Source: Cadophora sp. MPI-SDFR-AT-0126
Taxonomy: Eukaryota; Ascomycota; Leotiomycetes; Helotiales; Ploettnerulaceae
Direction: 5' to 3'
DNA length: 64,000 nucleotides
Assembly: GCA_020747065.1 (NCBI GenBank)
Contig: JAGMVK010000012.1
Location: 1,674,001-1,738,000, forward strand
Shown here: positions 12,600-21,963 of the stretch, one piece after another
Layout: each line of letters begins with the position of its first letter
Numbering within the stretch: position 1 is the stretch's first letter
Position numbers and translations under genes: made by a program
The notes under the pieces: model-generated
Database searches by the model: none
Told to the model about the DNA's origin: nothing
Seen by the model: the letters and a program-made list of their open reading frames with translations, nothing else

Positions 12600-13960
12600 C
12601 TGAATCTTACTCACTAGCTTATTATTAATCTTATAATATCTGTAAAAGCTTATATAAGTTCCTTATACTTTAATCCACCTAATCTACTTCTATTATCCTT
12701 ATTATTATCTCGGCGTTTTAGTAGCTTCTTCACTACCTATATAAGCTCCTCTATAAATATATTATTATTATCACTCCTATCCGAAAGCTTTAAATCGTCT
12801 AACGTAACGCGAAGCGCTATACGATATTTCTTGATTTCCTACTTAAGAATTAGTAGTATAATCGTGGAAATAGAATGAAGAACTCATAGAAGAAGACGTA
12901 TTTTAATTAAGTGTATTAATTAAATAATAAGCTAGAGATAAGATATAAGGTAGAGTAGGAGAATAAGTATAGCTAGAAGCGCAGTTATAATAATAGCCAC
13001 TAGTAGCAGTAATATTAGCGTAGTAGTAACCACGATCTCCCTTCCTAGATATAGTAGATCGCACGTACTTTAAGCATAGATCAGTAAACTCCTTTCTTAT
13101 TCATATTATTAGTATATATCAAAATAAGTGATTATATCAAGTGTGAAAAGAATAAGCGTGAACTTACCTCATTATCTTTTAACTAGAGATTTCATACGCT
13201 TAGCAGTAGTCTTAGGAGTCGATTCAGCGAGCTTAAAGGGAATAGGATCAGTATTATAAGAGGTTTCTAGTATAGTAGTAGTGCGCTTCTTTCTAGCCTT
13301 ACGCTTAAGTATAGGAGATAGATCTTCTTAGACTTGAAGATAATCAGATATACACCTAGGAAGCAATAATAAAGGGCGCGTATAAGTAGGAAGGGTGATA
13401 GTATTACTATTATCAGAGCCAGAAAAATTAGTGAAATCACTATTATTATCCTAGATAAAAGGATTATTATTATTATTATCAGAGTACTTGTTCTCACTGG
13501 ACTACTTGTTCTAGCTAGAAGACTCATTCTAGCTGGATAGTGCTGCACTAGAACGCTCAGGGCTGGTAGAAATCTGATTAACTGATCTAATATCAGATCC
13601 ACTAGTAGTTTATACATCAGAGGTATTATTATAAGAAGACGAAGATCTAGTAATAAGCTCAGGCTCGCTCTTATCTTTATTATTATCCTAAGCATATATT
13701 AGTATATAAGCTTTAAATAATCGTAACTAAAGATAAACATAAGCATTTGAAAAAGAAATGAACTTACTTAGACTACTTCATAAGCCTAATTCATATTACC
13801 TGAATTAGTAACCTGCTCTCTTATATAACGCGTAAGTTCAGTAACTCTATAATTACAGTTAATAGGAGATCGTAAAGGAGTTTTAGGAGGTATCTTAAAG
13901 TAGTTTAGGGCTATAGCGATCTTTCTATATAAATTTAAAGAAGAAAAATAAGAGGAAAGG
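12600..13960 (-). pseudogene. Antisense multi-exon reading frame inside the Copia element, unidentified
   Basis: Between Copia RNase H and the 3' LTR the minus strand shows coding-like sequence interrupted mainly by TAA/TAG/TGA codons that RIP would create. An upstream exon (about 13960-13768) includes KIAIALNYFKIPPKTP and ends at a GTAAGTTC donor. The intron 13767-13688 has a CTAAT branch-like site and a CTTAG acceptor. The next exon (13687-13168) is Ser/Asn-rich, then basic (LKRKARKKRTTT and PKTTAKRMKSLVK), and ends at another GTAAGTTC donor. A third open stretch (about 13095-12900) is Tyr-rich, and a fourth (about 12820-12600) has a RVTLDDLKLSDRS and KKLLKRRDNNKDN character. I do not recognise the family. 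The exact exon phase after the second intron is not resolved. Confidence 0.5.
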
Positions 13961-14194
13961 TATAGGATATAAAGGGCTACGTAGTATATTAAAAGCTTAA
14001 AGGTTCAGAAGTATGGAAAAATTTAGGGTTAATATACCCTAAGAAGGTATACGATTACCTAGGGAATACGTAATCACCTACTAATATACAGCTAATCAGA
14101 GCGCGCTATTATACGCCGTTTACTAATTCACTTCTGACCTTCAGCGTACCTTTCTAAAAGATCACTAATTCACTTCGCCTCTACTAATTAATAC

Positions 14195-14440
14195 TTGTCC
14201 CAATTCAGTTACCTGTATTTAATAACTGTAGAACCTTACTTAAATTCAACGATAACTACTTATCCATACGCTTCTCAATTTATGTACGATTATGAACTAG
14301 ATTACTCTATGCGATCTTTAGAATTAAATCCTTTATTATTCTTTTATTTATATTCTCTAACTAGATCATTCCATATGCACGTTCGTGATATAAGGACGCG
14401 TTACACACTAGACTTACATGATCTTTATTTACTTATTTAA
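14195..14440 (+). other. Plus-strand open frame in AT-rich Copia 3' region, uncertain
   Basis: An 80-codon stretch without stops, ended by TAA, lies in RIP-mutated DNA just upstream (in antisense terms) of the opposite-strand gene trace. It is preceded by a pyrimidine-rich CCAATTCAG acceptor-like site with CTAAT upstream. Composition is rich in Tyr, Leu and Ser. No family is recognised. It could be chance, given low CpA content after RIP, or an exon of a small gene divergent from the antisense frame. Confidence 0.2.
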
Positions 14441-14628
14441 TCATAATACATTCATTTATACTTCCCTTTATAACCTAGGCATATATATTATAAATATATA
14501 TTTATAATCGTTATACTTATCTAAGGAGTATATATATATATATATAAGGTACTCGCTACTTCAGACTTAATCTTTATTTATATAAATCTAATAGTAAGAC
14601 TCTTAGACTCGAGCTCACTATAAGGGTG

Positions 14629-14823
14629 TATTGAACGCGCTCTATTAGAAGTTATATCTGGTTTAGTGTATACTTAGTAAGTATACTATATATATATAAT
14701 ATACTCTCAGGCCCTCCCTTAAGGAGGTAACGCTCTTTTAAATATATCTTTTTATACTACACTTTTACCCTGATCAGGAGATCTCGTCTCTTTAACCCAG
14801 CCTGCTCGCACCACTGCACGATA
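14629..14823 (+). repeat. Right LTR of the Copia element
   Basis: Partner of 6394-6588. It starts TATTGAACGCGC (TG turned to TA by a G-to-A change) and ends CACGATA. It is followed by the ATAAA duplication at 14824-14828. Confidence 0.93.
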
Positions 14824-14828
14824 ATAAA

Positions 14829-17800
14829 TTATATCTTATAGGAATAATATGAATTGAAAAATCCTAATACTACTTAACTCCTATCTAAAAGACTTTTAAA
14901 ATAATATTAGTACCTGAAGTTAGTATTTTCTAAGAAAGATATAGATACTTTTTTACTTTATTAATATTATAATTATAAGATTTATCTTAAGGGGCTACTA
15001 CTTAACGCTTACTCTTCTTTTTATTATTAATTAATAAAGGAGTTTAAAGTAATAAAGGAGTATTTTCTGAAAAATCTAGATAAGGATTTTATTAAATTAA
15101 GCTAGAGCCTATTTGCATTACCTATACTTTTTATTAAAAAGCCTAATAAAGGTTTGCGATTCTGTATTAATTATTATAAGCTAAATGCCCTTATATAAAA
15201 AGATACTTATCCAATTCCCTAAATTAATAAGTTCCTTACTAGAGTATTAAATACAAATATATTTATAAAATTGGATATTTAGGCTGCTTTTAATTGCATT
15301 TATATGGACCTAGCCTCTGAAGAGTATACTATATTTTGGATTAAATATAGATTATATAAGTATAAGGTATTACTATTTGGCCTTTATAATGGATTTAGTA
15401 CATACTAATGTTATATAAATAATGTACTTCTTGACTACTTAAATAACTTCTGCATAGCTTACCTGGATAATATCCTAATCTATTCCAAATCTATAGAGGA
15501 ATACTAGGCTCACGTAGAATCTGTACTAAAGTGTTTAATAAAAGCTAGATTATAAGCTAATATTAAGAAATGCGAATTCCATATTACTTGTATTAAGTAC
15601 TTAGGCTATATAGTAATTATTAAGAGTATTGAGGCAGATCTGGAGAAGGTTGAATTACTACGTAATTAGAAGTACTTTAAGACTGTAATAGTTATTAAAT
15701 TATACCTAGAGTTCTATGGTTTTTACTAATAATTCATACGTAACTTTAGGCTTATTACTAAACCTTTATCTGCGCTTACTTAACTTATAGTAGCCTGGAA
15801 TTAGATAGAAGAGTATTATATTACGTTTAAAGAGCTTTAAAAGTAATTACTATTAATTTAACGGATTTATTATTTCCAGTTAGAATTGCTCACTAAGCTG
15901 GAAACGGATGCTTCTAATGAGGTAATCGCTGGAGTGGTATTATAATAGTATAATAATAAATAATAGTACTTACTTGGATTTTATTCGCATGTACTTAATA
16001 GTTACGAATTAAATTAGGAAATCTATGATAAAGAACTGTATACTATTGTGAAAAGTTTTTACAAGTGGCGCCTAGAGTTGATATTCCTTTAAAATAGAAT
16101 TAAAGTATATTTAGACTACCGCTTTTTAGAGTACTTTATAATTACTAAAGTACTTACTATTAAGTAAGTTTATTAGATGGAATTTTTTTTTAACTTTAAT
16201 TTCCAAATTATATATATCTTTAATAAAGATAACTAAAGAGCGGATATCTTAAGCTATTAGGAGTAAGATTTAGAAATATAGAAATAAGTCTAGAAAAATA
16301 ATTAGAATTAAACTTTACTAATACTAAGAAGACTTAATCCCTGCATTAATTTTGAACTAATAGAATAGTTTATTTCCTCTATAATTATAGTATCTCTCTC
16401 GCTATTAACTACTACTAAGATAAAAGCTTCTCTAAATACTTCCCTAGACTCTTTTAATCTTATTAAAAAACTTTATTAAGATAATTATATTACTTTTACT
16501 AATATACGAAAATCCTTACCTAAAGACTACTTAATTAAGGATGGACTCCTACTTTTTAAAGATTAACTTTACGTATAATATAATACTTCCTTTTATACTA
16601 GATTAATTAAAGAAGTGCACAACTAGTTATTTATTGCTTACCCTAGTAGGTTAAAGATATATTAACTTTTAGCCTTAAAGTACTACTAGATCAGAATAGG
16701 TTCGGATTACAATTAGTACATAAGAAATTACTAAGCTTATTAATTCTCGTACTCTAAGTATTTTAAATAGTAAGGCTTTCTTTACTTATTACTAATTCTA
16801 AGTTATTCTATGTAGTATTTATATATGAATTATAAGGATTTCCTAAAGGATAAGTATAGTTATAATAGAATCCTAGTATTTATTAATCGCTTAAGAAAGG
16901 ATTCTATAACGATTTCTTATTACTAAGATATTAATACACGTAGTATTACTAAATTCTTTATTTAATAGATCTATTAATTTAGATATACTTTAGAGTTAAT
17001 TATATTAAATTAAGGGCTGTAGTTTATCTTATTATTTTGAAAAGAGTTTTGCTAGATTATTAGCGTTAAAGTCAAACTTTTTATAGTATATTATAAGGAA
17101 ACTAATAGCTAGATAGAGATTATAAATAGGTATATTAACTAGAGATTATAGCTATTTATCAACTTTTACTAGGATAATTAAAGCGAACTGATTTTATTAA
17201 TAGATTAAGCTTAAATAATTCTTTCTTATGCCTTTATTAGTATAGCCCTATATTAGCTTAAATTTGGATTAGATCTAAGAAATAGTTAGAATTAGAACTC
17301 TTCTAAAGCTATTACTTTTTTAGAAAGACTTAATTATTATAATACTAAAGTAATAGTAGAATACATAAGAGAGGCGTAGGAATTAGCTAAATCGAATATA
17401 CAAGCTGCGCAGGATTATATAGTAAAGGCTGTAAACTAGTATTGCAGACTTGTTGATTTCTAAGTAGGTGATAAAGTGTACTTATCTATTAAGAACCTTA
17501 AAAGTCACTAATTAAGTCGTAAGCTTAATAATTAATAGAAAGGGCTATTTGAAATTCTATATTAAGTAGGGAACTCTTACTAGCTTTAATTACTTATAGG
17601 ATCGAATATTTATAATATATTTACTTTTAAGCTATTATTCCGGGACTTAAATAACCCCTTACTTAGTTAGGAATAGCCTTGAAACTCCCCTAAGATAATT
17701 AAGGGTTAAGAAGAATAGGAAGTATAAGAAGTTCTTGTATTGCGATTGTATTATAATACCTTAAAGTATTAAGTTAGTTAAGTAAGCTACGATTCTAATA

Positions 17801-18070
17801 CTATATAGTATAACGTATTTAATTTAATAGGATTATCTTATAAGTTAAGAGATTTTCACTAAGTTAATCCTTTTACTCTAGGACTACTTTAAAACTTACT
17901 TAAATAATTAGTTATATAGGAAAATGAAGAAGATAATTATAGTTACTTAGAAGATAATAGATCAGTTAGTAAGATAGTAAAACAAGGTTTAATTTAGACT
18001 ATTTAAATACTTTTTAATTTAAAGTACTAATACCGTGGTTTTACGATTATACCCTAGTTAGAATATCTTA
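14829..18070 (+). pseudogene. Gypsy RT, RNase H, integrase and chromodomain (degraded)
   Basis: With TAA/TAG masked, one long frame runs from the pre-RT linker (F-I-K-K-P-N-K-G-L-R-F-C near 15130) through RT, with the active site as A-Y-L-D-N-I-L-I-Y-S near 15457. RNase H follows (E-T-D-A-S-N near 15903, with D-K-E-L-Y near 16030). Integrase has a degenerate zinc-binding region near 16600-16750 and a core near 16800-17300, a Gly-Asp-Lys-Val block near 17470, and a C-terminal chromodomain at about 17690-17880 containing L-K-Y-Q-V, S-Y-D-S-N-T and L-R-D-F-H. The chromodomain places it with chromoviruses (Tf1/MAGGY-like). The second Asp of the RT YxDD motif is Asn. Confidence 0.87.
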
Positions 18071-18543
18071 CTAGTTTTACTATAGGGGGCTATTCTTATA
18101 TAAAAAGTTTAATTAAAGGTATAGCTATGAAAAACTAATAATAAAGCTAATCTAAAATAGAGCCTATTCTTTTTCTATTCTAAGTTATTTGGAATCTCCT
18201 CTTTTTCCCCCGCGCTACTAAGGCGTCTACTACTTCGAGTTGCCCGGAAATAGGCCGGTAACTCTCTTTCCCCTTTCTCTTCCCTCTTTACTTTCTTACG
18301 CTTAATACTACTATAATAAATAGTTTTAGTTACTTTAGTAGTACCGGTAGTAATCTCCTCTTGGATTTAGCCTAGAGCTAAAACTAGACCTTATTTATAT
18401 ATTAATTAAAAGTTATTTTAATCTTGCTTAAGGAAAAATAAGTATATCTAGAACTATATTTCTATCTTAAATTAAGAGATTTATAAGTAAAACATATAGT
18501 AAAAGCAAAAAGACAAAAAGAAAAGGGAATAATCTATAGCTTA
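18071..18543. other. Gypsy 3' non-pol sequence
   Basis: Sequence between the end of the chromodomain frame and the antisense coding trace. It contains a somewhat less AT-rich island (about 18180-18300) but no recognisable domain in either strand. Confidence 0.4.
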
Positions 18544-19005
18544 TTATACAGCCAGATCCATAATAGCTTAGCGAAGAGCACGGGTTTTCTTTAATAATTC
18601 TAATTGCAGCTTATTCTATATTTTAGGGGCATTAGCAGTAATAATATGTAATCTGGTATTAATTTCTTAAGAAATAGAAATAATACCCTTATTATCTTTA
18701 GTAGTGATAGTAAGGGAGAGCTTATGATATTTCTTAGTTATATAGTGTAGAATCTAATATAGAAATTAATACTTTAGCTTATCTGGATTATAATTAGACT
18801 ATATTTATAATAATTAGGGATTTAAAAAAAGGAAATAGGGAGTATTTATAGGATTATACTTTTTTACTTACTTCTTATAGTATATATACTTCTTACTTTT
18901 AGTACTATTAAACTTGTAAATATAGTCTAGTTCTGTAGCGAGTAGGCAGACGTATTAGATATAATGCTTACAGTAGGCGGACTTAAGGGCATTAATGGGA
19001 GTTAG
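18544..19005 (-). pseudogene. Antisense reading frame inside the Gypsy element, unidentified
   Basis: On the minus strand, about 19003 to 18544, a coding-like frame of about 150 residues runs with only RIP-type stops. It has one frame change at a T/A homopolymer (about 18815). The first half is Tyr/Lys-rich with a Cys-Lys-His-Tyr and later TKSKKYIYYKK. The second half includes KLSLTITTKDNKGIISIS and ends LKKTRALRQAIMDLAV before TAA. No family is recognised. It lies in the same relative position (after pol, before the 3' LTR, opposite strand) as the Copia antisense frame. Confidence 0.45.
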
Positions 19006-19478
19006 AGTAAGTACTATTTATATTAATATACTAAATTAATTCCAAATTACTACTGAACTACTAAGAATTCAGAACTTAACTTACTCTTGAATTACTTATT
19101 TTATTTAATACGGATTATTAAAATATATTAGTAATATATATAGATCAATAAATTTCTATATATAAGGTTCACTTATAGAACTTAAAGTTATAATTATTTA
19201 AAGAAGAAAGTCAGAATTCTGGAAATCTACGCTATTAAGTACTATAATATGTATAATAGTAAGCGATTATAGCCTTACTAGACTTAGTTTAGACGCCTTT
19301 CGGATAGCTTTATAGTTAAGTTATTACCTTACTTATTATTACTATTATTATTAATTAGTACTACTAGATTAATACTTTCTTTAGAATCTTTCTACTAAAG
19401 TTGTATATCTTTACTATTTTATATAATAATAATTCTATATAGAAATACGATTTAGAGCTTAGGGGTAAGCTCTCTTAT

Positions 19479-19492
19479 AGGAGGGGGGGTGA
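19479..19492 (+). other. Polypurine tract of the Gypsy element
   Basis: AGGAGGGGGGGTGA lies immediately upstream of the right LTR, where the plus-strand primer of an LTR retrotransposon is expected. Its G run has survived in an otherwise AT-rich neighbourhood. Confidence 0.75.
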
Positions 19493-19714
19493 TGCAATAT
19501 TGAAGTGACGGAAGTGCTGGAAATAAGAGTACTTAAGTTTAGCCGGAATATTACCGGATAAAAGCCGGACCAGATTTATATATATATAAGACCGCTTCCC
19601 TTGTAAGGGCTCCTTACTTTCTTGTTTCCTTTATACTAGACCTATAATATTACTATTTGCTTACCCTCTTGCTCCTATACTTGATACTGCACTTAGTAAT
19701 ATTACGTCGTTACA
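19493..19714 (+). repeat. Right LTR of the Gypsy element
   Basis: Gap-free partner of 3515-3736. It starts TGCAATATTGAAG, ends CGTCGTTACA and is followed by CTTC (target duplication) at 19715-19718. It contains a TATATATATA box-like stretch near 19570. Confidence 0.93.
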
Positions 19715-20515
19715 CTTCTTATTCTAGATAGCTACGGAACCTATAAGACTACAGATTTTCTTTGAAGGTGCCTTAAGTATAATATATACCTTCTTTTCTT
19801 ACTAGTATATATATCATATATCTTGCAATCTCTTGATTTAATAGTTTTTTCTGTCTTAAAGCGTGCCTACTAGAAAGAGCTTTAAAAATTAAGTTCAATG
19901 ATCGATTCTATACTAATTAGTAGGCGTAATTTCCTTATTTGCTACTAGAAGGCATATCTAGAAGCTTTTAGCCCTTCTAATATTAAGACTAGGTAAAGGA
20001 TTATAGGTTTATGGCCGATTTCTATAATAAAGCCTTTAATAAGCTTATTATTATTGGAAAACAGTAATAAATCAATTGATCTACTTTTACTAAAGCCTTA
20101 AGAAACGCTAATACTACCTCTAGAGGTTTCCAATACTTTAATTAAGGTACAAATACTAAAGGGCCGGAAAGAGCTGTATAAATAAATCCGTACTTTAGCT
20201 AGCAGGTTATATAACTAACTTCTAAAGAAGCGTATACTTTTTAAAAAGATTATTAAGGGAATTAATAAGAGAGACTATAAATTAGGAAAGGTAAATATAA
20301 GAGTTAAAAAGTTAAAGGAATAAATAAAGTAAATTCGGCTAAGAAAAAAGAGGAAAGTCTTAACTAATCTAAATTCCTAATTTGCAATAACACGTACTAT
20401 TAGAGAAGCTTAAATCGTAACTAGAGAGGCTTAAATTAAACTTGTAGAATTAAAATCAAAGGGAAATTCAGAATCTATAATATCATATATAGAAGTTGAT
20501 GTAGAATAGAGTTAT
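19715..20515 (+). pseudogene. Fot1/pogo transposase, C-terminal half (RIP-degraded)
   Basis: The frame resumes after the Gypsy insertion with L-I-L-D-S-Y-G-T near 19720 (canonical LILDGHGSH, second catalytic Asp). It continues with Y-I-S-Y-I-L-Q-S-L-D near 19810-19836 (third catalytic Asp), then a Lys-rich C-terminal region. Joined in concept with 2670-3510 it accounts for a full-length transposase, with all three catalytic Asp codons still present but with multiple stops. Confidence 0.8.
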
Positions 20516-20528
20516 TAAGTCTTAAATA

Positions 20529-20576
20529 GGAAGTGCTGAAATTAAGCGAGGTGGCCGGAATAGGGGGGTGGGACGT
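20529..20576 (+). repeat. Right terminal inverted repeat of the Fot1-type element
   Basis: Reverse complement of the left repeat at 2573-2620; it reads GGGGGGTGGGACGT at the outer end. It marks a sharp return to normal base composition. Confidence 0.9.
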
Positions 20577-21963
20577 TGGAGTTACGAAGTGATGATTTAC
20601 CATGATCCTAAATTGCGTCCGCACTTCCTATCATGGTGGAGGGACCCTGCTGAAGGTCTTGGAGGCTGAAATTCAAATCTCGGTAAACCACATGCACAAG
20701 TAAATAAACTGGACACTAAAAATATCTCCGAATTTACTTCGTCGAACATCGCTGAAATATGCATCGAACTCCAAGGGAATTACTGATCCCTAGCTCTGGG
20801 CCTAGATTGAATGATTGGTGGCATTTTTCAAAGGCGAATCTTACGAATTTCAACTCCACACATTCGCTTTCGATGTTTATTAAAATCAAGGAATTCAAGC
20901 AGTATAAATCTGAACAAGTCATGACGATGGTGAACGCCATGTCTACTCGTTAAGATGAACTGATTATAGTAGATTATTCGAACTTCCAGGATTTTCTAGC
21001 AATTTCATTGCTTTAACCTTACAATCACAACAGCAAAAATGTACACCAAACTGCTCGTGCGACAATATCTTTTACTTAAGACAAAAAAAACATTGAACAT
21101 TGGATCTATAGTATCTCAATGCCAAACTAACTTGTTCAAACCTGAAGTGTTATAGAGACATCAAATCAGAAGTGTCTATTTTCAAATCTATCTAGGAACT
21201 GGGTTAGGAATATGAGATATCTCAAAGCTAGAAGGAGGGAATTGGATGTTTTTTTTATATCTTTTTTTTTTCTTATCCGTGAGATTGAGATAATCACGAA
21301 GACATATTAACTCACATAGTAGGGAAAATAGCTAAAGGTTGTATTGTAATTATAGTATTATTATCAAACTAGACTAAACTAGACTAGAGCAGACTTTGTG
21401 TTCAGTGCTTTCTCGCGAGGATTCTCTCGTGCATGAGGGGAAGGACTTACAATATACGAAGTCAAATTTGTCCAAGAGATAGGCATAGAGTAAGCTCGAA
21501 GGAAATCTAGTCAATGAAGATGTCCTAGTGAGAGGGCTGATGATAGGGTGAACTCCAGGATAAGCGGAGGATTTCTGCTTTAGTACTGCGAATGAATGGA
21601 TGGCTTGGTGCGGCAATATAGGTCGGTTACAACTAGAAAGAACGGGCGGGCTATCGTGATGTACAGGTTAGAATTGCGTATTGTGAATTTGAACTTGATT
21701 GTGATGTTGAAGTTGAAATTTCATGGTATGTCATTCTTTCTTTAGAATACAAATCATGTTCTGCTCTAAAATATCTCCATGTTATTTATGGTCTCAAGCA
21801 CAAGGCACAACACAATCGTGGATTGCATGAATCTAACCACCTTCTTCCATCCAGTTGAACACCTAAATCCAAACGCCTTTCCCTTTTCCAGCACCAGAAT
21901 CCCGCATGCAACTCCACTGAAATGCTTTCTCTTTTCTTGTTCTCTGTCAATAATCGGCCGCCC
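20577..21963. other. Intergenic, no convincing gene
   Basis: About 1.4 kb between the transposon block and the GLE1 stop codon. It is moderately AT-rich, with poly-T/A runs near 21250-21270. Open frames are short and unsupported. It includes the 3' flank of GLE1. Confidence 0.5.

Larger units (their letters stand above)
6394..14823 (+). mobile_element. Ty1/Copia LTR retrotransposon (about 8.4 kb), RIP-degraded, nested in Gypsy
   Basis: The 195-bp LTRs at 6394-6588 and 14629-14823 are flanked by ATAAA duplications. Between them lie, in Copia order, gag, protease, GAG-pre-integrase, integrase, reverse transcriptase and RNase H, up to about 12.3 kb. The element is unusually long for Copia because about 2.3 kb separates the end of pol from the 3' LTR; that segment carries an opposite-strand coding trace (12600-13960). 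Stops at Gln/Trp codons run throughout. Confidence 0.93.
3515..19714 (+). mobile_element. Ty3/Gypsy chromovirus-type LTR retrotransposon, RIP-degraded, nested in Fot1
   Basis: Two 222-bp direct repeats (3515-3736 and 19493-19714) flank gag, protease, reverse transcriptase, RNase H, integrase and a C-terminal chromodomain in the Ty3/Gypsy order. The element sits inside the Fot1 transposase gene and is itself split at 6394-14823 by a Copia element; net length is about 7.8 kb. A purine-rich tract lies directly before the 3' LTR. Nearly every domain carries TAA/TAG in place of Gln/Trp codons, so it is inactive. Confidence 0.93.
2573..20576 (+). mobile_element. Fot1/pogo-type (Tc1-mariner superfamily) DNA transposon, interrupted
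   Basis: The outermost element of the AT-rich block is bounded by inverted repeats starting ACGTCCCACCCCCC at both ends. Removing the nested Gypsy insertion (3515-19714 plus a 4-bp duplication) leaves about 1.8 kb, the usual size of Fot1-type elements. The two arms encode the N- and C-terminal halves of one transposase. A TA target duplication, expected for this superfamily, is not visible; the bases next to the inverted repeats are TG on both sides. Confidence 0.85.

Noticed and set aside
13267..13695. Minus-strand 142-codon Ile/Leu-rich open frame
   Set aside because: It is the wrong phase of the same strand. The neighbouring phase gives Ser/Asn-rich and basic protein-like sequence with introns and RIP-type stops, so the uninterrupted Ile/Leu frame is a shadow of the antisense gene trace.
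14829..18070. Alternative genetic code reading TAA/TAG as Gln in the Gypsy pol
   Set aside because: Reading stops as Gln restores long frames, which looks like code reassignment. But flanking genes use normal stops, stops also replace Trp, and Cys, Asp and Gly positions show matching C-to-T/G-to-A damage, as RIP predicts.
2573..20576. Starship-type giant cargo element
   Set aside because: No tyrosine-recombinase captain gene and no cargo genes are present. The length is fully explained by nested Copia and Gypsy elements within a 1.8-kb Fot1-type transposon.
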